Assembly: GCA_913041415.1 (NCBI GenBank)
Contig: CAJWHS010000023.1
Location: 1 to 33,250 of the forward strand
Reading direction: 5' to 3'
Length of the DNA stretch: 33,250 nucleotides
DNA from: an uncultured Acidimicrobiaceae bacterium
Lineage (GTDB): Bacteria > Actinomycetota > Acidimicrobiia > Acidimicrobiales > Aldehydirespiratoraceae
Under the pieces are notes generated by a model that saw only the letters and a list, made by a program, of their open reading frames with translations, did not search any database and was not told the DNA's origin. Within the stretch, counting starts at the first letter, position 1, and every line of letters starts with the position of its first letter. This document shows, one piece after another, positions 12,388 through 19,807 of this stretch. Made by a program: the position numbers and the translations under genes.

Positions 12388-13607
12388 GCCGAGCCGAGAC
12401 CGATCACGTGGGCGAGGCCGACCTTGGCCCCTTTCACCTGGCGATCGCCCGCCTCGCCACGAAGGTGGGTGGCGACCTCGTAGATGTTGGCGATGCCAGT
12501 CGCGCCGATCGGGTGGCCCTTGGAGATCAGGCCGCCCGACACGTTGACCGGCGTGCGGCCGTCGCGGAACGGCGCACCGGAGTCGATGAAGTCGCCGGCC
12601 CCACCGGGCTCGCACAGGCCGAGATTGTCGTAGTGGATCAACTCGGCGGTGGCGAAGCAGTCGTGGAGTTCGACGAGATCGAGATCCCCGGGCGCAACGC
12701 CCGCCTGCTCGTAGGCCTGAGCTGCGGCGTTGCGGGTGAGCGTGTTGACGTCAGGCTGGACCTGTGCCGACGACGTCCACGGATCCGACGTCAAGACGGA
12801 AGCGGAGATCTTTACAGCCCGCTTCTGGACCTTCTTCGGCATCGACTTGAGGCGCTCGCCGGAAACGAGCACGGCAGCCGCGGCCCCATCGCCGGTCGGG
12901 CAACACATGAGCAGGGTGTTCGGGTAACTCATCACGGGCGCACCCATGATCTCGTCGAGGCTGAACTCCTTCTGGTACTGGGCCAGCGGGTTGAGCGTCG
13001 AATGCAGGTGGTTCTTGTATGCGACCTTGGCGAATTGCTCGAAGCCGACACCGTCGTTCTCGTAGGCGTACCCCATGCCCGCTTGGGCGAACACACCTGG
13101 CATGCCGGCCGTGCCGATGTAGCCGTCGGTTCCGGTGACGGCGCCATAGCGGCCCGACGGCGCAAAGACCTTGGCCTCCTTCTTCGAGCCTGCTCCACCG
13201 AGCAACCCCATCTTCCCCATCTGCTCAACACCGACGGCGAGACCCAGGTCGGCTTCGCCGGCCTTGATCGACAGCATCACGGTGCGCAGCGCCGTCGCAC
13301 CGGTCGCGCAGGCGTTCGAGACGTTGTAGGCGGGAATACCCGTCTGCCCGATCTGCTTTTGCACCTGCTGGGCCATGCCCGATGACGCCTGGAACAGTGT
13401 GCCCGCAGCGAACACATCCATGTCGTGGATCGTGACCCCGCCGTCCTTTAGGGCGGCGATCGAACTCGTCGACGCCAGATCGACAGCGTCTTGATTCGGG
13501 TAGCGACCGAACTTCGTCATGTGGGTACCGAGGACCCAGACCGAATCGTCTTCGATCATCGGGTTGGATGCCTTCGGCTTTTTCTTGCCCTTTTCAGACT
13601 TCGCCAT
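12354..13607 (-). CDS. SCP2/lipid-transfer-type thiolase (acetyl-CoA acetyltransferase family)
   Basis: 417-residue thiolase of the SCP-x group, acting on acyl-CoA or beta-ketoacyl-CoA. The nucleophile is Cys100 in NVSNACATGATAL. ELHDCFATAELIHYDNLGL and SGGLISKGHPIGATG carry the active-site His residues, and GLGSACGVHIL the second Cys. The N-terminus has an extra Lys-rich stretch, MAKSEKGKKKPKASNP, before the fold starts at VWVLGTHMTKFG. The ATG at 13607 has a strong AGGAGG 7 bases upstream that overlaps the stop region of the DUF35 gene, so the two are coupled. Such thiolases often work with DUF35 partners in sterol or fatty-acid side-chain degradation. The present substrate is not shown by the sequence. 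Confidence 0.9.
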   Translation of the reverse strand: MAKSEKGKKKPKASNPMIEDDSVWVLGTHMTKFGRYPNQDAVDLASTSSIAALKDGGVTIHDMDVFAAGTLFQASSGMAQQVQKQIGQTGIPAYNVSNACATGATALRTVMLSIKAGEADLGLAVGVEQMGKMGLLGGAGSKKEAKVFAPSGRYGAVTGTDGYIGTAGMPGVFAQAGMGYAYENDGVGFEQFAKVAYKNHLHSTLNPLAQYQKEFSLDEIMGAPVMSYPNTLLMCCPTGDGAAAAVLVSGERLKSMPKKVQKRAVKISASVLTSDPWTSSAQVQPDVNTLTRNAAAQAYEQAGVAPGDLDLVELHDCFATAELIHYDNLGLCEPGGAGDFIDSGAPFRDGRTPVNVSGGLISKGHPIGATGIANIYEVATHLRGEAGDRQVKGAKVGLAHVIGLGSACGVHILEKAA

Positions 13608-13614
13608 GGTGTTG

Positions 13615-13620
13615 CCTCCT
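13615..13620 (-). promoter_or_regulatory. Strong Shine-Dalgarno AGGAGG for the thiolase
   Basis: AGGAGG on the minus strand lies 7 bases before the thiolase ATG and shares its first base with the stop codon of the DUF35 gene. It fixes the thiolase start and indicates a downstream gene in a polycistronic message. Confidence 0.75.
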
Positions 13621-14018
13621 CAGGCGGGCTCGTAGCCGAACGCGATGGCTTCGGTGCCTTTGTCGTCTGTGCCAATCGAATAGGTGGTGAGCTTGACCTT
13701 CATTCCGAGCTTCACCCGCTCGGGGTCCGGCTCGCAGTTGACGACGTTGGATCGCACGCTCGTGCCGTCGTCGGTCTCGATGATCGCCGACACGTACGGA
13801 GCCGGGATGCCCGGCGCAGCGCGGTGGACGATGGTGAACGACGTGACCACACCCTGGTTGCGGACGCGTACGTTCTCGAACTCCTGGGCGCCACAGTTGC
13901 CGCATGCAATGCGTCGGTCGAAGAAGCGGGCACCACAGGAGGTGCACGCTTTAGCGTTGAGGTATGGCCGGTTGCCGATGTGCAGATAGTCGACGAGGGG
14001 GACCTGCTTTACGGTCAT
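13620..14018 (-). CDS. DUF35 OB-fold acyl-CoA-associated zinc-ribbon protein
   Basis: 132-residue DUF35-type protein: an N-terminal rubredoxin-like zinc ribbon and a C-terminal OB fold. The ribbon is CTSCG at 25-29 and CGNCG at 39-43, giving all four zinc-binding Cys (25, 28, 39, 42). The OB part includes VRNQGVVTSFTIVHRA and PYVSAIIETDDGTSV. Such proteins bind and support thiolases, hydratases and HMG-CoA synthase-like enzymes, and the direct neighbour is an SCP2-type thiolase 12 bases downstream. A complex of the two is a reasonable inference. ATG 14018 has GGAG close upstream; the longer track start (TTG at 14045) is less likely. It follows the nitroreductase gene after 51 bases. Confidence 0.88.
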   Translation of the reverse strand: MTVKQVPLVDYLHIGNRPYLNAKACTSCGARFFDRRIACGNCGAQEFENVRVRNQGVVTSFTIVHRAAPGIPAPYVSAIIETDDGTSVRSNVVNCEPDPERVKLGMKVKLTTYSIGTDDKGTEAIAFGYEPA

Positions 14019-14069
14019 CTCACTCCGTGGGTCGGGATGACCCAACGGTAGTTCTTGCCGGTAGGAGGA

Positions 14070-14669
14070 TTACCAATCGCCGCGGTGCATGACCGTGTCG
14101 AATGGCGGCCGCTTCCGGCCTGCGGACATCGACGGCCGATCCGGAGCAGGGTGACCAAGCGAAATAGTTCCGATCGCGCGAAGCCCATCGGGGACGCCGA
14201 ACTCGCTCCGCACATCGTCCTCATGCTCGAACAGACCGAAGAGCAAGGCCCCGAGCCCGGCGTCGGCGGCAGCGAGCAGGACGGTCATGGCCGCTGCGCC
14301 CCCGTCGACCCACCAGTACGGCACCGACCAGGCATCCTGGCCGTCGCCGAGCCCGGTGCGGACCTTGTCGGCCTCGTTGTATCGACGCACATACGCTCCC
14401 GGCTCAACCCATGGTACGACCAGGACCGGAGCGTCGAGGAGTTGCGGCCACGGGAATGACGGCCGCTTGTCGATGGGAAGGGTCGTATCCCAATAGCGGG
14501 CGACGTCGGCGCCGTCGAGCACGAGAAACTGCAGTGAGTCGGTCTTGCCCGCCGAGGGACCGCGACGGGCGAGGTCGAGGATTTCATCGACGACGACGGG
14601 GTCGACAGGTTCGGCCGTATAGGCGCGGGTCATCCGGCGCCCTCGAACGAGGCGGCCGAACTCGCTCAC
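14070..14669 (-). CDS. Nitroreductase family protein
   Basis: 199-residue flavin-dependent nitroreductase-fold protein. The opening LVRGRRMTRAYTAEPVDPVVVDEILDLARRGPSAGKTDSLQF is the family signature: an Arg-rich FMN phosphate-binding start, then P-S-x-G for the flavin. GGAAAMTVLLAAADAGLGALLFGLFE is the central helix and loop, and RAIGTISLGHPAP the C-terminal strand. The start is GTG at 14669; the next in-frame ATG would remove the conserved Arg motif. Electron donor and substrate cannot be read from the sequence. Partners in lipid or xenobiotic degradation are possible, given the adjacent thiolase. The upstream unknown gene ends 22 bases before it. Confidence 0.85.
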   Translation of the reverse strand: MSEFGRLVRGRRMTRAYTAEPVDPVVVDEILDLARRGPSAGKTDSLQFLVLDGADVARYWDTTLPIDKRPSFPWPQLLDAPVLVVPWVEPGAYVRRYNEADKVRTGLGDGQDAWSVPYWWVDGGAAAMTVLLAAADAGLGALLFGLFEHEDDVRSEFGVPDGLRAIGTISLGHPAPDRPSMSAGRKRPPFDTVMHRGDW

Positions 14670-14691
14670 GATCGCGATCCCGAGACGGAGA

Positions 14692-15360
14692 TCAGAGGAG
14701 CTTCTCGAGATCCTCGGTCATCGCCCAACCGAAGGTGATCAGCGTGTCGCCGGCGTCGATGTCGAGGTGCGCGAACTGGGCGATGACGGCGGGATCGACA
14801 TTCTCGGGCTTCGAGCTCTCATGATCGAGCACGACCGCCTGGCTGCCATCGCCGCGGACGGTGAAGGCGCGGTCCTCGAACTTGGAGGCCCCGATGCCGA
14901 AGCGCTTGGCGAGGCGACGCCCCCAGGCCCGCTCCTCGCCCGAAGCCTTGTGATCAGGCCGCGGCACGATGTCGGTCAGGCTCTTGTAGGCCTCGAACGC
15001 CCCGGCGTCGTTCACCTGGGCGCCGACCAGGACGTCCTCGTCGGGGAAGGCAAGGACGGAGCGGCGGAGCTGATCGGTGACGACCGCCCGCAAGACCGTG
15101 TCGCGCTTGGTGTTGCGACAGACGTGGGCAGCGCCGACGAGCAGACTCGGCGTGCCGCCGATGCGCTCCAGGGTGCAGAACGAGAAGCCGCGAATCTTGC
15201 CACCCTCGCTCGCGACGGTACACAGGACCCACGCCTCGGCCTGCTTCGAAAGCATCCCCACCTCGAACGCATTGGTGGAGTCAGCGCAAAGATCCGCCAT
15301 CTCAGCGAGCTCAGCGTCGCTCAACGCTGTGCAGTCCTTGGTGTCAACCTCGATTGCCAT
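14692..15360 (-). CDS. Conserved-looking hypothetical protein, possible GNAT-like fold
   Basis: 222 residues from ATG 15360; GTG at 15378 would add six residues. I do not recognise the family. The middle part (SEGGKIRGFSFCTLERIGG, then LLVGAAHVCRNTKRDTVLRAVVTDQLRRSVLAF) resembles the strand-loop-helix layout of GNAT acetyltransferases, with RNTKRDTVLR where an acetyl-CoA loop would be, but the match is weak. The C-terminal half is acidic and Lys-containing with no membrane segment, so a soluble protein is expected. It lies upstream of the nitroreductase in the same direction and may be first in that operon. The 168 bases between it and dnaE show nothing definite. Confidence 0.6.
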   Translation of the reverse strand: MAIEVDTKDCTALSDAELAEMADLCADSTNAFEVGMLSKQAEAWVLCTVASEGGKIRGFSFCTLERIGGTPSLLVGAAHVCRNTKRDTVLRAVVTDQLRRSVLAFPDEDVLVGAQVNDAGAFEAYKSLTDIVPRPDHKASGEERAWGRRLAKRFGIGASKFEDRAFTVRGDGSQAVVLDHESSKPENVDPAVIAQFAHLDIDAGDTLITFGWAMTEDLEKLL

Positions 15361-15546
15361 GCGATGAACCCCACTCACTCGCCTCGATACAGTCCGATCA
15401 GTTTTCAGGGGGAACGCGCGATTCGCAACCTGGGCGCCTCCCTTCGTTGCGGATCAACCCGGCGCTTCGAACACACCGACGCCATTTCCTCGCGTCGTCA
15501 CCGGCGCCCGACAGCCCACCGGGCGGCGCACTGCGGGTTCTCGACC

Positions 15547-18500
15547 TCAGACGAGGATTGAATCCGGACCGAATGCCACCCGAAGTTCAGCCACCACCCC
15601 GTTTGCGTTGTTGACCGCGAAATCATCCGGAAGGCGCAGCACCTGACGATCGGAGAGATGCAACTCGACCGGGGCATCACCCGGATGCGCGCTCAGAATC
15701 AGCTTCAGCTCATCGATGCGCTCGGGCTTCTGATTCTCAGCTGACAGCCGCAGCCGGACGGGCGCGTTGTCGCTCAGATCATCGACAATCTCGATGTCCT
15801 GAGCGAACATCTTCGGCAGATCACCGTCGTTCTCGGTGCGTCCCCGGACCAGGACGATCGCATCGTCCTGGAGCTTCGGGCCGTGCTCTTGCATCGTGCG
15901 GGGGAAGACCATGACCTCAACCGAACCCTCGAGGTCCTCGAGCTCGAACACCGCCATCAGATCGCCCTTGCGGGTCCACTTGCGCTGGAGATTGGTGATG
16001 ACCCCGCCAACCTTCACGATCGCTCCGTCGGGGGTGTCGGCGAGTCCGGCCACACCGGTGTCGGCCTTGCGCCGAACCTGCGCCTCGAAACCAAGAAGGG
16101 GATGGTCGGAGATGTAGAGGCCGAGCATCTCTTTTTCGTTCGCAAGGCGGGGCATCTTGTCGAATTCGACATCAGGAATCGACGGTCGTTCATCGAAGGA
16201 GGGGCCATCATCGAGTTCGCCGAACAGCGACATGACACCCATGTCGTGTTCTTTCCGGCGCTGCACCGTCAGATCGATGATCTGCTCGTACACCTGCAGC
16301 AGACCCTTCCGGGGATGGCCGAGACAGTCGAACGCACCACCCTTGATCAACGACTCGATCGTGCGCTTGTTGAGCGCCTCGATCTCGACCCGCTCGACGA
16401 AATCGATGAACGACTCGAAGGGACCATCCTCATTCCGGGCAGCGAGAATCTTCACGACGATGCCCTCGCCGACGTTTCGGATCGCCGACATTCCGAAGAT
16501 GATGCTGCCCGGGGTGACGCCCCGTTGCTCACTCCCTTCGGCGTAGGGACCACCGTCCCATTTGGGGTTGGGCACCGGCGTGAAGTCCATCTCCGAACGG
16601 TTGATGTCAGGCACCTCGACGGCGATGCCCATGAGGCGACACTCGTTGAGATATACCGCTGCGGACTCGAGCTTGCTCTTTACCGACGTGAGCAGCGCCG
16701 AAAGATACTCAACGGGATGGTTCGCCTTCAGGTAGGCAATTTGGTACGCGACATAGCCGTAGCCATACGAGTGCGACTTGTTGAAGGCGTAATCGGCGAA
16801 CTGAGCAATGATGTCAAACATCTCGACGGCGAGCGAGTGGTCGTAGCCCTGCTCGACGACGCCGGCGGTGAACTTCTCCCGCTCCTTCTCCATCGCCTCG
16901 CGGATCTTCTTGCCCATCGCCTTGCGGAGGGAGTCCGCCTCGGCGAGTGAGTAGCCCGCGAACTTCTGCGCCATTCGCATGACGCTCTCCTGATAGATCA
17001 TCAGGCCGTAGGTGTCGCCGAGCAGTTCCTCAGCGTCGGAGTGGATGAACTCGACCGGCTTGCGCCCGTTCTTGCGGTCGGCGTAGTCGTTGTGCATGTT
17101 CGCCGCCATCGGGCCGGGCCGATAGAGAGCGACGAGAGCGGCAACATCGTCGAACGAGTCTGGGGCGAGCGAGCGGATCAGGGCCCGCATGGGTGAGGAC
17201 TCGAGCTGGAAAACCCCAATGGTATCGCCCCGCTTGAGCAGTTCGAAGGTGGGTTGATCGTCAAGCTCGATGGCGTCGATGTCGAGCTCGATACCCCTCT
17301 TGTCCTTGACCCAAGTCAGACAGTCGGAAATGACGTCGAGGTTTCGCAGGCCCAGGAAGTCCATCTTGAGCAACCCGAGATCCTCGACGCCGTGCATCTC
17401 GTACTGGGTGACGACCGGCGCCTCCTCGATGGGCTTGCCGGACTCGGGCTTGCGTTGGATCGGCAGGTATTCGGTAAGCGGATCGTTGGTGATCACCACC
17501 GCGGCGGCGTGGATGCCGTCCTGACGGCGCAGACCCTCGAGGCCCTTGGCGACATCGACAACCCTGGCGACATCGGCGTCGGTGTTGACCATGTCGCGAA
17601 GCTCGCCGGCGGACTTGTAGCCGTCGAGGTACTTCGGGTGCTCTTCGAAGCAGTACTTCAGCGGGGTGTCCCTGCCCATGATCAGCGGCGGCATCGCCTT
17701 TGCGACCTTGTCGCCAACGGAGTACGGGTAGCCGAGCACGCGAGCTGCGTCACGTACGGCAGCTCGGGCCTTGATTTGGCTGAAGGTGACGATCTGGGCG
17801 ACACAGTCACGGCCGTACATGTCGGCGGCGTAGCGGATCATGTTGTCGCGGTATCGCGTGTCGAAGTCCATGTCGATGTCGGGCATCGACAAGCGCGACG
17901 GGTTGAGAAAGCGCTCGAAGAGTAGATCGTACTTGATCGGGTCGAGATCAGTGATCCAGAGCGTGTAGGCCACCGCACAACCAGCGGCGGAGCCTCGGCC
18001 GGGCCCGACCCGGATGTCGTTGTCGCGGGCGTACCGGATGAGATCCCAGGTGATGAGGAAGTAAGCCGAGAACCCCATGTTGTCGATGACGCTTAGCTCA
18101 TAGTCGAGACGCTCGACGACCTCATCGCTGAGGTTGGCGCCCCAACGCTTGTGGGCACCCTCGTAGGTGAGGTGGCGGAGATAATCGGTGTCGCTCGAGA
18201 ACCCCTCGGGAAGCGGGAACTCCGGCAGCTGCGGTTTGCCGAACTCGATCTCGACACCGCAGCGCTCGGCGATCCACAGCGTGTTGTCGCACGCCTCCGG
18301 GACCTCGCTGAACAGCCGACGCATCTCGCCGGCGGTCTTGATGTAGTGGCCGTCGCCGTGGAACTTGAAGCGGTCGGTATCGCTGAGCAGTGATCCGGTC
18401 TGCACGCACAGCAGGGCGTCGTGGGCCTCGGCATTGTGTTGATGGGTGTAGTGCGAGTCGTTCGTGGCGAGGATCGGTGCCTTGATCTTGCGAGCGATCT

Positions 18501-19116
18501 CGAGCAGCTGCGGGTTGGTGGTGCGCTGCTCGGGAATGCCTTGATCTTGCAGCTCAATGAAGAAGTTGTTGCGCCCGAAGATGTCCTGGAAACGAGCGGC
18601 GTGCTCGAGCGCAGTATCGAGTCGCCCCTGCATCAGCGACTGGAGGACGTGTCCCCCGAGACAACCCGACGTGGCGATGATGCCCTCGGCGTGCTGCTCC
18701 ATCAGCTCCCAGTCGGCCCGGGGCTTGTAGTGATAGCCCTCCATATAGGCCTTTGAGGACAACTGGATCAGGTTCTGGTACCCGATATTGTTCTCCGCCA
18801 TGAGGATGGCGTGGTAGTAGAGCTTCTTGCCTCCACCGGTATCGCCGCCGGAGTCGTCGGCTCTGCCTCGACGACTGGGACGCTCGTGGCGGCTTTCGTG
18901 CGCAAGGTAGATCTCGGTGCCGATGATCGGCTTGATGCCCTGATCCTTGCAGCCCCGGTAGAAGTCGAGGACGCCGTACATATTGCCGTGATCGGTGATC
19001 GCCATGGCGGGCTGGCCGTCGGCGGAGGCAGCAGCAATCGCCTCGTCGAGGCGCGACGCGCCGTCGAGCATCGAATACTCGGTGTGGACATGCAGATGAG
19101 CGAACGAATCCGCCAT
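15547..19116 (-). CDS. dnaE: DNA polymerase III alpha subunit DnaE (DnaE1 type)
   Basis: Replicative polymerase, 1189 residues, full length. The N-terminal PHP domain opens with FAHLHVHTEYSMLDG and keeps metal-binding motifs such as AITDHGNMYG and ATNDSHYTHQ, so it may be a proofreading PHP domain as in mycobacterial DnaE1. The polymerase core shows GPGRGSAAG and the catalytic PDIDMDFD, then YRPGPMAANM, FNKSHSYGYGYVAYQ and the helix-hairpin-helix region. MGVMSLFGE fits the internal beta-clamp-binding site. An OB domain (VGGVITNLQRKWTRKGDLMAVFELED) follows. ATG 19116 has GGAGGA 8 bases upstream. Nothing is overlapped by either end. It is preceded by a 133-base leader region with promoter, palindrome and DnaA-box-like repeats. 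Confidence 0.98.
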   Translation of the reverse strand: MADSFAHLHVHTEYSMLDGASRLDEAIAAASADGQPAMAITDHGNMYGVLDFYRGCKDQGIKPIIGTEIYLAHESRHERPSRRGRADDSGGDTGGGKKLYYHAILMAENNIGYQNLIQLSSKAYMEGYHYKPRADWELMEQHAEGIIATSGCLGGHVLQSLMQGRLDTALEHAARFQDIFGRNNFFIELQDQGIPEQRTTNPQLLEIARKIKAPILATNDSHYTHQHNAEAHDALLCVQTGSLLSDTDRFKFHGDGHYIKTAGEMRRLFSEVPEACDNTLWIAERCGVEIEFGKPQLPEFPLPEGFSSDTDYLRHLTYEGAHKRWGANLSDEVVERLDYELSVIDNMGFSAYFLITWDLIRYARDNDIRVGPGRGSAAGCAVAYTLWITDLDPIKYDLLFERFLNPSRLSMPDIDMDFDTRYRDNMIRYAADMYGRDCVAQIVTFSQIKARAAVRDAARVLGYPYSVGDKVAKAMPPLIMGRDTPLKYCFEEHPKYLDGYKSAGELRDMVNTDADVARVVDVAKGLEGLRRQDGIHAAAVVITNDPLTEYLPIQRKPESGKPIEEAPVVTQYEMHGVEDLGLLKMDFLGLRNLDVISDCLTWVKDKRGIELDIDAIELDDQPTFELLKRGDTIGVFQLESSPMRALIRSLAPDSFDDVAALVALYRPGPMAANMHNDYADRKNGRKPVEFIHSDAEELLGDTYGLMIYQESVMRMAQKFAGYSLAEADSLRKAMGKKIREAMEKEREKFTAGVVEQGYDHSLAVEMFDIIAQFADYAFNKSHSYGYGYVAYQIAYLKANHPVEYLSALLTSVKSKLESAAVYLNECRLMGIAVEVPDINRSEMDFTPVPNPKWDGGPYAEGSEQRGVTPGSIIFGMSAIRNVGEGIVVKILAARNEDGPFESFIDFVERVEIEALNKRTIESLIKGGAFDCLGHPRKGLLQVYEQIIDLTVQRRKEHDMGVMSLFGELDDGPSFDERPSIPDVEFDKMPRLANEKEMLGLYISDHPLLGFEAQVRRKADTGVAGLADTPDGAIVKVGGVITNLQRKWTRKGDLMAVFELEDLEGSVEVMVFPRTMQEHGPKLQDDAIVLVRGRTENDGDLPKMFAQDIEIVDDLSDNAPVRLRLSAENQKPERIDELKLILSAHPGDAPVELHLSDRQVLRLPDDFAVNNANGVVAELRVAFGPDSILV

Positions 19117-19124
19117 CTCGGCTC

Positions 19125-19130
19125 TCCTCC
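19125..19130 (-). promoter_or_regulatory. Shine-Dalgarno GGAGGA for dnaE
   Basis: GGAGGA on the minus strand is 8 bases before ATG 19116. dnaE therefore has a normal leader, unlike the leaderless-looking genes around it. Confidence 0.7.
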
Positions 19131-19151
19131 CGGCCGGCCGGTGACGCTGCC

Positions 19152-19181
19152 TGTGGACACCGATGTGGACGCCCTGTGGAC
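19152..19181 (-). repeat. Three DnaA-box-like repeats (TGTGGAC) in the dnaE leader
   Basis: TGTGGAC occurs on the plus strand at 19152-19158, 19164-19170 and 19175-19181. On the coding strand these read GTGTCCACA, GCGTCCACA and CCGTCCACA, differing from the actinobacterial DnaA box TTGTCCACA at one, two and two positions. They are spaced 12 and 11 bases apart, about one helical turn, so bound proteins would lie on one face. They lie 36-65 bases upstream of the dnaE ATG. DnaA binding is an inference. Confidence 0.5.
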
Positions 19182-19186
19182 GGGTT

Positions 19187-19196
19187 ACACCGGTGT
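19187..19196. promoter_or_regulatory. Palindrome ACACCGGTGT in the dnaE leader
   Basis: Perfect 10-base palindrome, nearly symmetric over 14 bases (TTACACCGGTGTGA). It sits 7 bases downstream of the TAGGTT -10 element, at or next to the predicted transcription start, a place where a dimeric repressor could act. Confidence 0.35.
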
Positions 19197-19203
19197 GATT
19201 TCG

Positions 19204-19232
19204 AACCTAACCGGCGAATCCCCGAGCCACAA
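19204..19232 (-). promoter_or_regulatory. dnaE: Predicted dnaE promoter (TTGTGG-N17-TAGGTT)
   Basis: On the minus strand TTGTGG (19232-19227) and TAGGTT (19209-19204) are separated by exactly 17 bases. The -10 hexamer is the same as the one before purL. Transcription would begin near 19197, giving a leader of about 80 bases that contains the palindrome, the TGTGGAC repeats and the Shine-Dalgarno. Confidence 0.45.
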
Positions 19233-19249
19233 GAGGGGTTTTGGCGAAC

Positions 19250-19768
19250 TCAGAGATAGGTGCCGGGACGGGTGTCGGCCCCCTCACCACCCGGCCCCTC
19301 TCCCCCGCCGGAACCGATCTGACCCCGCAAGCCCTGGAGTTGCTGCTGCGCAGCCATCTGCTGCGCGAAGAGCATTGCCTGCATGCCTTGCACCAACCCC
19401 TCGAGCCAGCCGACAAGCTGCGCTTTGGCGATCTGGAGCTCGCCCGCAGTCGGTGTCTCCTCCGTGCTGAAAGGAAGAGCAAGACGATCGAGTTCCTCTC
19501 GCAGGTCGGGACTCAACGCCCCGCCGAGTTCGTTGACCGACGTCTCGTAGATGTCGCGGAGGCGATGCCGACTGGGCTCATCAAGCTCCATCGTGCGCAG
19601 CTCCTCGAGCAGCTGCTTCATCATCGCCCCGATGCGCATGACCTTGGCCGGGTGGTCCACCGTCTCGTCGACCACCTGTTCGTCGAGATGCTCGGGATCG
19701 ACAAGCTCAACTTCGGCTCGTTCGACCAGATCGGTGCGGTCGCTCGATTTGGAATGCTGCTCGGTCAC
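19250..19768 (-). CDS. bpa: Bacterial proteasome activator Bpa/PafE
   Basis: 172-residue homologue of mycobacterial Bpa (DUF2587), the ATP-independent ring activator of the 20S proteasome. The family in Mycobacterium is about 174 residues. The predicted helical core runs from VMRIGAMMKQLLEELRTMELDEPSRHRLRDIYETSVNELG and ELQIAKAQLVGWLEGLVQGMQAMLFAQQMAAQQQLQGL (a helical ring subunit). The flexible Gly-rich tail ends in RPGTYL, matching the proteasome-docking C-terminus (GQYL in Mycobacterium). This implies that the organism has a 20S proteasome elsewhere. The start is GTG at 19768 with no clear Shine-Dalgarno. It follows the phosphatase gene after 39 bases and precedes dnaE. Confidence 0.88.
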   Translation of the reverse strand: MTEQHSKSSDRTDLVERAEVELVDPEHLDEQVVDETVDHPAKVMRIGAMMKQLLEELRTMELDEPSRHRLRDIYETSVNELGGALSPDLREELDRLALPFSTEETPTAGELQIAKAQLVGWLEGLVQGMQAMLFAQQMAAQQQLQGLRGQIGSGGGEGPGGEGADTRPGTYL

Positions 19769-19807
19769 GGGAACTCGTCTCGGTGAAAGGTGGTCAAGAA
19801 ATGATGG

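Noticed and set aside
15883-16950. 355-codon plus-strand ORF opposite dnaE
   Set aside because: Shadow frame of DnaE, which has continuous conserved motifs on the other strand.
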